Made by a program: the position numbers and the translations under genes
Shown here: positions 45,486 to 53,235 of the stretch, piece after piece
How the letters are laid out: each line of letters opens with the position of its first letter
Numbering within the stretch: position 1 is the first letter of the stretch
NCBI GenBank assembly: GCA_965221605.1
Contig: CBDCSK010000016.1
Location: forward strand, 310,001-374,000
Direction of reading: 5' to 3'
DNA from: Aldehydirespirator sp965221605
GTDB lineage: Bacteria; Actinomycetota; Acidimicrobiia; Acidimicrobiales; Aldehydirespiratoraceae
DNA length: 64,000 bases
Notes under the pieces: model-generated
Told to the model about the DNA's origin: nothing
Seen by the model: only the letters and a program-made list of their open reading frames with translations
Database searches by the model: none

Positions 45486-46598
45486 ATGATACGACTCACG
45501 ACCCGATTGCTGGCCGCTGTGCTGGCTTTCTCGACCGTTCTGGTGGCTTGCGGAGACGACGAGCCCGAGCCGGCACCGGCACCAGCCGCGGAGCCAGAAC
45601 CGGCACCAGCGCCCGACCCAGAGCCCGTGGAGGAAGCTCCGGAGCCCGCGGCCGGCGAGGATCCCACTTCGCTTCACATCGCGGTCATCTTCGGGAACAC
45701 CGCCGACGACACCTGGAGCACCTCCATGCTGGGGGCGCTCAACCGGGTCACCGCGGAGGCGCCCCACGGCCTCGACATCACCTACGAGTACTTCGAGAAC
45801 ATCTCCTACGCGGACGGCGAGCGGGTCCTTCGCCAGACCGCGGAGACCGGCGAGTTCGACATGATCATCGCCCACAGCACCTACTCCGACTCCATCTACG
45901 CCATCAGGGATGACTTCCCCGACATCCTCTGGTCGTTCACCGGATCCGGCAACGAGGGCCGGGGCGGCAACGGCTACTGGCTGGACGTGCTGCCTCACGA
46001 GGCCGCCTACCTTGCCGGCATCGCTGCGGGCCATCTCAACGAGACCGGCATCATCGGCTCGGTGGCCGCATTCCCGTTCCCGAACGTGAACGGCCCGGTC
46101 AACGGGTTCTTCGCGGGTGCCCGCTCGGTGAACCCCGACCTCGAGGTTCGGGTCACCTACATCGAGAGCTGGTTCGATCCGGCCGCGGCCCAGGAGGCCG
46201 GCGCCGCCCTCATCGAGGAGGGCGCCGACAGCCTCTACGCGGCCTCGACGTTCGGCACGTTCCAGGCCGCGCTGGAGGCGGACCGGGTCTTCGCCATCGG
46301 TGACCTGGACGACCAGGAGGCGCTGGCCCCCGAGGTCGTCATCACCAGCGTGCTGATCCTGTGGGATCCGGGACTGAGGGTCCTGATCGACGAGTGGTGG
46401 GCCCACGAGACCGCCGGCGAGCCCTACGACGCCCCGACCGAGCGGATCCAGTTCTTCATGGCCGAGGGCGGAGCCGACATCGCGCCCCTCAACGAGGCCC
46501 TCGTGCCCGCCGACGTCATCGCGGAGGTCAACGCCGCTCGGGACCAGATCCTGAACGGCGAGCTCGTCGTCGAGTTCAATCCGGGCGACGTCAGCTGA
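45486..46598 (+). CDS. BMP-family substrate-binding lipoprotein, copy 2
   Basis: 370 aa. Signal peptide with lipidated C22 (LVACGDD), a Pro/Glu/Ala linker of about 30 residues, then the BMP domain from LHIAVIFGNTADDTW. It shares blocks with copy 1: GERVLRQTAETGEFDMIIAH against GERVIRDLAQTGEYEIIVGH, and TYIESWFDPA in both. Such proteins capture nucleosides or nucleobases. The ATG at 45486 follows GAGGGGG. The long frame upstream to 45105 lies in the control region and is rejected. Confidence 0.92.
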   Translation: MIRLTTRLLAAVLAFSTVLVACGDDEPEPAPAPAAEPEPAPAPDPEPVEEAPEPAAGEDPTSLHIAVIFGNTADDTWSTSMLGALNRVTAEAPHGLDITYEYFENISYADGERVLRQTAETGEFDMIIAHSTYSDSIYAIRDDFPDILWSFTGSGNEGRGGNGYWLDVLPHEAAYLAGIAAGHLNETGIIGSVAAFPFPNVNGPVNGFFAGARSVNPDLEVRVTYIESWFDPAAAQEAGAALIEEGADSLYAASTFGTFQAALEADRVFAIGDLDDQEALAPEVVITSVLILWDPGLRVLIDEWWAHETAGEPYDAPTERIQFFMAEGGADIAPLNEALVPADVIAEVNAARDQILNGELVVEFNPGDVS

Positions 46599-46609
46599 TC
46601 CACTCGCTA

Positions 46610-46647
46610 GCGGCCGGCCCGCTCGGCTTCCGGGCCGGGCCGGCCGC
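46610..46647 (+). promoter_or_regulatory. Perfect 12-bp stem-loop between lipoprotein and deaminase
   Basis: GCGGCCGGCCCG (46610-46621) and CGGGCCGGCCGC (46636-46647) pair perfectly around 14 nt. It begins 11 nt after the lipoprotein stop and lies 29 nt before the deaminase ATG. It may act as a partial terminator or 3' mRNA stabiliser so that the binding protein is made in excess over the transporter. Confidence 0.6.
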
Positions 46648-46676
46648 CGGCAACAGCAGATCGGGGGGAGCCGCGC

Positions 46677-47168
46677 ATGCCGGAGCTGACCGAGCGAGAG
46701 CAGCAGTTGCTGCGGCGGGCGATCGACGTCTCGAGGCGCTCCCGCCAGAACGGGAACCACCCGTTCGGAGCGATCTTCGTCGACAGCTCGGGGAGGGTCC
46801 TCGTCGAGGCCGAGAACTCAGTGGTCACCACCGGTGACCTGATCGGCCATGCGGAGACCAACCTGGCCCGCGAGATGGGCCTCACGCTCACTGCCGAGCA
46901 GATCGCCGGCGGCACCGTGTACGCGAGCTGCGAACCGTGCGCGATGTGCGCCGGCGCCATGTACTGGGCCGGCGTCACCCGCTTGGTCTACGGCATGAAC
47001 GAGTCGGACCTGATGCCGTTCGACAACGGCGAGCGAGACGAGAACGCGACGATGACCGGGGTCGGATGCCGGGCCGTGCTGGCCAGCGGGCAGCGCGACA
47101 TCGAGGTCAGCGGCCCGCATCTCGTGGACGAGGCGGTGCAGGTCCATCACGGGTTCTGGGGCGCCTAG
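46677..47168 (+). CDS. Nucleoside/guanine deaminase-like zinc enzyme
   Basis: 163 aa cytidine-deaminase-fold protein (guanine deaminase / TadA-like group). The zinc site is H58 with catalytic E60 (HAE) and C88, C91 (PCAMC). The start follows GGGGGGAG. Placed inside the second transporter operon, between binding protein and ATPase, it probably deaminates the imported base, for example guanine, adenine, cytosine or a modified form. Specificity cannot be read from the motifs. Confidence 0.9.
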   Translation: MPELTEREQQLLRRAIDVSRRSRQNGNHPFGAIFVDSSGRVLVEAENSVVTTGDLIGHAETNLAREMGLTLTAEQIAGGTVYASCEPCAMCAGAMYWAGVTRLVYGMNESDLMPFDNGERDENATMTGVGCRAVLASGQRDIEVSGPHLVDEAVQVHHGFWGA

Positions 47169-47205
47169 CGTCTCGGCGTCCCGACACCGATGCCCACGGC
47201 TGATT

Positions 47206-47219
47206 ACCGTTCCGTGCAA
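47206..47219 (+). promoter_or_regulatory. Possible internal leaderless promoter of the ATPase gene
   Basis: TACCGT (47206-47211) is 7 nt before the ATG at 47219 and no ribosome site is present. The same hexamer precedes the GroES-like gene. Confidence 0.35.
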
Positions 47220-48760
47220 TGAACGGCCCCGGCGCCCACTCCGTCCTGCTGCGGGCCAGCGGTGTGACCAAGCGGTTCCCCGGTGTGGTCGCCAACGACG
47301 ACATCACGCTGGAGGTCCAGCGGGCCAGGGTGCACTGCCTGCTCGGGGAGAACGGGGCAGGCAAGAGCACTCTCGCCGACCTGTTCTACGGCGTGCACGA
47401 GCCCGACGAGGGCGTCATCGAGTTGCGGGGCGAGCCGATCCACATGGTCTCGCCCCGCGACGCCATCGCGGCCGGGATCGGGATGGTGCGCCAGCACTTC
47501 GAGCTGGTCACGCCGATGTCGGTTCTCGAGAACGTCGTCATCGGCACCCGTGGGGAGGCCAAGGTCGATCTGCGCACTGCCCGGGACCGCCTCGGTGATC
47601 TGTGTGACCTCTACGGCGTGGAGATCGACCTCGACACTCCGGTCGGCGACCTGGCGGTGGGCCAGCAACAGTGGGTCGAGATCCTCAAGGCCCTCTACCT
47701 GGGCTGTGAAGTGCTGATCCTCGACGAGCCGACCGCGGTGCTCACCCCCGAAGGCATCGAGCGGCTCTTCGCAACCCTTCGCCGCATGGCCTCCGAGGGA
47801 CTCACCATCGTGCTGATCACCCACAAACTCCACGAGGTGATGGAGATCTCCGACGATGTGACCGTCCTGCGGCGCGGCCGCGTGGTCCGCACCTCCCTCA
47901 CCTCGGAAGTGACCATGGCCGACCTGACCAGGATGATGGTCGGCCGTGACGTCGACCTGGACATCGACGTGGCCGAGGCCTCACGGGGCGACCTGGTGCT
48001 CGACGTCTCGGGACTCGACGTGGCCACCGAGTCCGGCAGGGGCTCCCTCAAGCAGGTGTCGCTCCGGGTGCACGAACGCGAGATCCTGGGCATCGCCGGC
48101 GTGTCGGGCAACGGCCAGGACGCGCTGTTCGATGTGCTCGTCGGGATGCAGCCCGCCGGCGCCGGAACCATCGTCGTCGACGGGCGCGACATGGCCGATC
48201 TGTCGCCGGCAGCCAGGCTCGATCTCGGTGTCGCCAGCGTCCCCGCCGACCGCATCCACCAGGGCCTCATGATGGACTTCCGGATAAGCGAGAACCTGAT
48301 CCTCGGCCGCCAGCGCTCCGACCGCTTCGGGCGGCGGGGCTGGCTGAACCAGAACGACATCGCCCGGTTCGCGGACGACTCCTTCGCCAACTACGACATT
48401 GCCGCGCCGTCGACCACGCACGTCACCCGGGTGCTCTCGGGCGGCAACCTGCAGAAGATCGTGATGGCCCGCGAGCTCGCCGGCCAGCCCCGGCTGCTGG
48501 TCGTCCACCAGCCCACAAGGGGTCTGGACATCGGCGCCACCGAGTACGTGAGGCAACGGCTGGTCGAGGAACGCGACCGGGGCGCGGCGATACTTCTGAT
48601 CTCTGAGGATCTGGACGAGTTGCTGAACCTGTCGAGCCGCATCGCGGTGATGTTCGACGGCCGCATCGTCGGCGAGGTCGACCGCCGCGACGCGACCATC
48701 GACCGGATCGGCATGTGGATGGCCGGGGTGTCGGACGCCCCGGGCGAGGCCTCGCCATGA
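47219..48760 (+). CDS. BMP-type ABC importer, double ATPase subunit, copy 2
   Basis: 513 aa, paralogue of the ATPase at 34705. The first ABC domain has Walker A GENGAGKST from about 43, LAVGQQQWVEI and LILDEPTAVLT. The second has GVSGNGQDAL, LSGGNLQKI and VHQPTRGLD, lacking the catalytic Glu as usual for this group. The stop overlaps the permease ATG (ATGA). Confidence 0.93.
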   Translation: MNGPGAHSVLLRASGVTKRFPGVVANDDITLEVQRARVHCLLGENGAGKSTLADLFYGVHEPDEGVIELRGEPIHMVSPRDAIAAGIGMVRQHFELVTPMSVLENVVIGTRGEAKVDLRTARDRLGDLCDLYGVEIDLDTPVGDLAVGQQQWVEILKALYLGCEVLILDEPTAVLTPEGIERLFATLRRMASEGLTIVLITHKLHEVMEISDDVTVLRRGRVVRTSLTSEVTMADLTRMMVGRDVDLDIDVAEASRGDLVLDVSGLDVATESGRGSLKQVSLRVHEREILGIAGVSGNGQDALFDVLVGMQPAGAGTIVVDGRDMADLSPAARLDLGVASVPADRIHQGLMMDFRISENLILGRQRSDRFGRRGWLNQNDIARFADDSFANYDIAAPSTTHVTRVLSGGNLQKIVMARELAGQPRLLVVHQPTRGLDIGATEYVRQRLVEERDRGAAILLISEDLDELLNLSSRIAVMFDGRIVGEVDRRDATIDRIGMWMAGVSDAPGEASP

Positions 48761-49881
48761 GCACCGATGCGTCGACCACGCGCGGTGCGTCCTCGGGGAG
48801 CCTGCTCCGCCGGGGAGGCTGGCGACTGGAGAAACGGCTGGAGGTCAAGCCCTGGCACGAGGTCGTCACGCTGGTGGGGGCGTTCATCATCGGTCTGGCC
48901 CTCTGCTCGATCCTGATCGCGGCCTCCGACAAGAGCGTCATCGACTCCTACCGGGCGCTGTTCGACGGCGCCCTTGGGTCCCGCCGAGCGATTTACGAAA
49001 CGCTGGTCCAGGCCACCCCGCTCATCTTCACCGGCCTCGCGGCCGCATTCGCGTTCCGGGCCAGGGTGTGGAACATCGGGGGTGAGGGCCAGTTCTTCGC
49101 CGGCGCCATGGGGGCGTACTTCGTCAGCGACCTGTGGAGCGCCCACCTTCCCCGCGGCGTGATGGTGCCGGTGCTGTTCATCGGGGCGGCCGCGGCCGGA
49201 GCGCTGTGGGCATCGATCGCGGGCGGGCTGAAGGCCCGCTACGACACCAACGAGATCATCACGACAGTGATGCTCAACTTCATCATCCTGCTCATCCTGT
49301 CCTATCTCCTCGGAGACTTGTGGCGGTCCCCCGACACGTTCTACTTCCAGACGGTGACGCTGCCGGAGTCAACCCATCTGCCGCTGATGATCGATGGAAG
49401 CCGGCTCCACTGGGGATTCGGCATCGCATTGGCCATGGCCGTCGTGGTCTACATAGTGCTCAGACGGACCGCGCTGGGCTATGAGGTGCGAGGCGTCGGC
49501 ATCAACCGCACCGCGGGCTCCTACAAGGGGATCTCGGTTCCCCGGGTGACCGTGCTGGTGATGGCGATCAGCGGCGCGCTGGCCGGACTGGCCGGTGCGG
49601 CCGAACTGGCCGGAGTGCATCATCGCCTCCAGCTCGACATCTCCAACAACTTCGGCTTCGTGGGCATCATCATCGCGCTCATCGGTCGCCTGCATCCGGC
49701 CGGGGTGGTCGTGAGCGCCATCGCGTTCGGGGCTCTCGTCAACGGCGCGGTGACGATGCAGATCCAGACCGGGATCCCGGCCGCGCTGGTCGACGTGATC
49801 CAGGGGCTATCGCTCATCTTCGTGCTGACCGGCGCGGTGGCGGTGCGCTACCGGCTCCAGAGGACCCATTCCGATGAGTGA
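48757..49881 (+). CDS. BMP-type ABC importer, permease subunit, copy 2a
   Basis: 374 aa multi-pass membrane protein (NupP/YufP type). ATG at 48757 is coupled to the ATPase stop. The blocks FRARVWNIGGEGQFFAGA and GFVGIIIALIGRLHP match copy 1a. It overlaps the next permease by 8 bp. Confidence 0.92.
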   Translation: MSTDASTTRGASSGSLLRRGGWRLEKRLEVKPWHEVVTLVGAFIIGLALCSILIAASDKSVIDSYRALFDGALGSRRAIYETLVQATPLIFTGLAAAFAFRARVWNIGGEGQFFAGAMGAYFVSDLWSAHLPRGVMVPVLFIGAAAAGALWASIAGGLKARYDTNEIITTVMLNFIILLILSYLLGDLWRSPDTFYFQTVTLPESTHLPLMIDGSRLHWGFGIALAMAVVVYIVLRRTALGYEVRGVGINRTAGSYKGISVPRVTVLVMAISGALAGLAGAAELAGVHHRLQLDISNNFGFVGIIIALIGRLHPAGVVVSAIAFGALVNGAVTMQIQTGIPAALVDVIQGLSLIFVLTGAVAVRYRLQRTHSDE

Positions 49882-50818
49882 CGTCCTCGAAGCCCTCATC
49901 AACGTGGGCGTGCTGGCCAGCGCTATCCGCATCGCCACGCCATTGCTGCTGGCCGCGCTGGGCGAGATGGTGACCGAGAGGGCCGGCGTGCTGAACCTCG
50001 GCCTTGAGGGCACCATCACGGTTTCGGCCTTCGGGTCCTTCGTGGTTGCCGACAAAGCCGACTCCCTGTGGCTGGGCGTGCTCAGCGGGGTCGGGGCCGG
50101 AATACTCCTGTCGCTGCTGATGGCCGCCCTCGTGAGCAGCATCAAGGTCGAGCAGGTCGTAGCGGGACTCGCCCTCAACCTCTTCGGCATCGGCATGGCC
50201 TTCTATTTGTTCCGGGCGTTCTACCCGCAGACCGGTGGCGAGATGCCCCGCAGCGACACCTTCGATTTCGCTGAGATCCCCCTTCTGGCCGACATACCGG
50301 CCGTCGGGGAGATCGTGTTCAGCCAGCACTGGCTGACGTACGCAGCCGTCCTCGCCTGCCCCGCGCTGTGGTGGGCGTTGAACCGGACCCAGTTCGGCCT
50401 CGAGTTGCGCAGTGTCGGCAACAACCCGGCGGCCTGCGATATGCGGGGAATCAACGTCACCCGGATGCAGTACCTGGCGCTGGCCTTCGGGGGCCTCATG
50501 GCCGGTCTGGCCGGCGCCTTCTTGAGCGTGTTCCTGTCGGGGCTGTTCTTCGTGGACGTGGCCGCCGGCCGGGGATGGATCGCGCTGGCCATCGTCATCT
50601 TCGGCAACTGGCGGATCGGGAGGATCCTGGCCGGCGCGCTCTTCTTCGGCTACCTCGACGCCTACCAGCTGTCGCTGCAGGCCCGGGGCGTGGACGTCCC
50701 CCACCAGTTGCTGCTGGCGCTGCCGTTCGCGCTGACGATCGCGGCTCTCGTCGTCAACCGGCGCCGCAGCCAGGAGCCCCTGCACTTAGGCGTACCATAT
50801 TTCAGGGGCGAGCGATGA
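49874..50818 (+). CDS. BMP-type ABC importer, permease subunit, copy 2b
   Basis: 314 aa (NupQ/YufQ type). Blocks: TERAGVLNLGLEGTITVSAF, VEQVVAGLALNLFGIG and GRGWIALAIVIFGNW. It completes the second transporter and runs into the Rieske gene 31 nt downstream. Confidence 0.92.
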   Translation: MSDVLEALINVGVLASAIRIATPLLLAALGEMVTERAGVLNLGLEGTITVSAFGSFVVADKADSLWLGVLSGVGAGILLSLLMAALVSSIKVEQVVAGLALNLFGIGMAFYLFRAFYPQTGGEMPRSDTFDFAEIPLLADIPAVGEIVFSQHWLTYAAVLACPALWWALNRTQFGLELRSVGNNPAACDMRGINVTRMQYLALAFGGLMAGLAGAFLSVFLSGLFFVDVAAGRGWIALAIVIFGNWRIGRILAGALFFGYLDAYQLSLQARGVDVPHQLLLALPFALTIAALVVNRRRSQEPLHLGVPYFRGER

Positions 50819-50849
50819 TCGATCAGCACCTAGGAAAGGGAGGTGCCGG

Positions 50850-51890
50850 ATGACCCAGATGATCAGCCGGGTCGACTACGTCGATGCCGACACCGAGGAC
50901 CGGATGTACGAGGCCATGCGGGACAAGTTCTGGTACCCGGTGGCCTACTCCGACGAGCTGACCGACGAGCCCCAGGGCTTCGTCCTGTACGGCAGGAAGC
51001 TGGTGGTCGTACGGCTCGACGGCCGGCCCGTCGTGTTCGACGACCAGTGCCTGCACAAGGGGACCGCGCTGTCGCTGGGCAAGGTCGTCGACGACTGCCT
51101 GCGCTGCCCGTACCACGGCTGGACCTATGACGCCACCGGCGCGATCCGCCGGATCCCGGCGCGCGAGGAGCTCTCCCAGTACATCAACGTGAAGCTGGGC
51201 AGCTACCCGACCTGCGAGGTCAGCGGGCTGGTGTACACCTGCCTGGGCGATCCCATCCACCCGCCGCCGTCGGTGCCGATGTTCGACGACCCCAGCTACC
51301 AGTTCCTGCATCTGGACATCTACGAATGGGACTGCTCGATGGCGCGCCGCCTGGAGAACTACTTCGACTTCTCCCACTTCCCGTGGGTGCACGACGGGCT
51401 CCTCGGGGACAGCAACCAGCCCCGGGTGGACGACTACGCCGTTGAACGCGTCGGCGGGGAGCTCCGGTTCGTGGCCGGACCGTTCCCCGAGTTCACCGAC
51501 AACGTCAAGAACGCTCCGACCGCCGACACCGGTGGCGAACCCGTCTACGGCGCCATCAAGCGATACCGGGTCTTCCTGCCGAACGCGATGCAGCTGAACA
51601 GCAGCGCCGGCGAGACTGAGGACTACGTGCTGTGGGTCTGCCTGGCGCCGGTGGGTCCCGAGCGCACACGGTGCTTCACCTATCAGGGACGCAACTACGG
51701 GCTGGACCACGGCGAGGAGTTCATGGCGTTCGCGCAGCTGGTCACCGACCAGGACCGCCCGATCGTCGAGTCGCAGATGCCGGCGCAGGTCCCGATCACG
51801 CTGCCCGAGGAGATGTTCGTCAAGGGTGCCGACCTAGCCCTGCTGGAGTACCGGAAGTGGCTCCTCGAGCTTGCGGGGCTCCGCTCATGA
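50850..51890 (+). CDS. Rieske non-heme iron oxygenase, copy 3
   Basis: 346 aa, VanA/NdmA-like. Rieske ligands C67, H69, C86 and H89 (CLHKG, CPYHGW); mononuclear iron block ENYFDFSHFPWVHDG. Strong ribosome site AAAGGGAGG. It links the second transporter to the second Mo hydroxylase: its stop overlaps the FAD subunit ATG. An oxygenase between uptake and hydroxylase genes suggests a demethylation or ring-opening step in the same pathway. Confidence 0.92.
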   Translation: MTQMISRVDYVDADTEDRMYEAMRDKFWYPVAYSDELTDEPQGFVLYGRKLVVVRLDGRPVVFDDQCLHKGTALSLGKVVDDCLRCPYHGWTYDATGAIRRIPAREELSQYINVKLGSYPTCEVSGLVYTCLGDPIHPPPSVPMFDDPSYQFLHLDIYEWDCSMARRLENYFDFSHFPWVHDGLLGDSNQPRVDDYAVERVGGELRFVAGPFPEFTDNVKNAPTADTGGEPVYGAIKRYRVFLPNAMQLNSSAGETEDYVLWVCLAPVGPERTRCFTYQGRNYGLDHGEEFMAFAQLVTDQDRPIVESQMPAQVPITLPEEMFVKGADLALLEYRKWLLELAGLRS

Positions 51891-52735
51891 AGCCTCCGCC
51901 TTTCGTCTACTGCCGGCCGAGAGCGGTTGACGAGGCCCTCGCGCTGCTGGCCGAGCACGGCGACGAGGCCCGGCCGCTCGCCGGAGGCCAGAGCCTGGTC
52001 CCGATGCTCAACCACCGGCTGGCCCGGCCGGGGGTGCTGGTCGACATCGGCGCCATCGAGGAATTGCAGCGCATGGAGCGCCGGCCGTCGGACTGGCTGA
52101 TCGGCGCCACCGTAACCCAGCGCCGGGTGGAGACCGGCGGGACCGAGGGCTGCGACCTCCTGAGCCTGGCCATGCCGTTCATCGGGCACCGCCAGATAAG
52201 GGCCCGGGGCACGGTCGGCGGCAGCATCGCCCACGCCGACCCCGCGGCCGAGCTCCCGGCGGTGGCCCTGACCCTGGACGCCACCATGGTGGCTGTGAGC
52301 GCCGGCGGCGAGCGGGCCATCGGTGCGTCCGAGTTCTTCGTCGGGCCCTACATGAACGCGCTGGAGGACGGCGAGATCCTCTCCCACGTGATCTTCCCGA
52401 CGGTCCCGTCGTCGACCCGGTGCTCGTTCAGGGAGTTCGCCCGGCGCAAGGGTGACTTCGCTGTGGCCGGCGTGGCGGCCGCGGTGGACTTCGCCAACGG
52501 CTCGGTCTCGACCGCCCGCCTCACCGCGTTCGCGGTCGGGTCCAACCCGGTGCGCCTCACCGGTGCGGAGCAGGCCCTCGCCGGCCGCGCCCTCGACGGT
52601 GCCGCTATGGCCGACGCAGCCGCAGCCGCGGCAGCCGAGATCGAACCGTGGGACGACATCCACGGATCGCCGCGGTACCGGCGCCAGCTCGTGGCCGCCC
52701 TGCTGCGGCGGGCATTGCAGGAGGTGGCCCCATGA
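51887..52735 (+). CDS. Molybdenum hydroxylase FAD subunit, module 2
   Basis: 282 aa CoxM-type. FAD motifs are AGGQSLVPMLNHR and RARGTVGGSIAHADPAAELPA. ATG at 51887 overlaps the Rieske stop; the stop overlaps the next ATG. Order here is FAD-FeS-large, unlike module 1. Confidence 0.92.
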   Translation: MKPPPFVYCRPRAVDEALALLAEHGDEARPLAGGQSLVPMLNHRLARPGVLVDIGAIEELQRMERRPSDWLIGATVTQRRVETGGTEGCDLLSLAMPFIGHRQIRARGTVGGSIAHADPAAELPAVALTLDATMVAVSAGGERAIGASEFFVGPYMNALEDGEILSHVIFPTVPSSTRCSFREFARRKGDFAVAGVAAAVDFANGSVSTARLTAFAVGSNPVRLTGAEQALAGRALDGAAMADAAAAAAAEIEPWDDIHGSPRYRRQLVAALLRRALQEVAP

Positions 52736-53235
52736 GCGCTCCGACGGCTCGCCGGGTCGAACCCGCCGCCGAGGTGCCGGTAAGCGTCACCGTCAACGGT
52801 CACGCGGTCGAGGCGGTGGTGCCGGCCCGCCAGCTGCTCGCCGACTTCCTACGGGAGGAGCTGCGCCTCACCGGCACCCACGTCGGCTGCGAGCAGGGCA
52901 TCTGCGGCGCGTGCACCATCAACCTCGACGGCGAGCCGGTGCGGTCCTGCATCATGCTGGCCGCCCAGGTCGACGGTTCGTCGATCACCACGGTGGAAGG
53001 GCTCGCCTCGGAGGGCCTGAGCCCGCTCCAGCAGGCCTTCAAGGACAACCACGGACTGCAGTGCGGGTTCTGCACTCCGGGATTCCTGATGACGCTGTCG
53101 ACCGTCGATCCCGACGAGTACCCCGGCGAGGACGGGATCCGCGAGGCCATATCGGGCAACCTGTGCCGCTGCACCGGCTACGGCGGCATCCTCCAGGCGG
53201 TGCGCACGGCCTGGAATCGGATCGAGGATGGCTAA
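52732..53235 (+). CDS. Molybdenum hydroxylase 2Fe-2S subunit, module 2
   Basis: 167 aa CoxS-type with two 2Fe-2S clusters: GCEQGICGACTINL and RSCIM, then CGFCTPGF and CRCTGYGG. It overlaps the large subunit start by 8 bp. Confidence 0.93.
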   Translation: MSAPTARRVEPAAEVPVSVTVNGHAVEAVVPARQLLADFLREELRLTGTHVGCEQGICGACTINLDGEPVRSCIMLAAQVDGSSITTVEGLASEGLSPLQQAFKDNHGLQCGFCTPGFLMTLSTVDPDEYPGEDGIREAISGNLCRCTGYGGILQAVRTAWNRIEDG

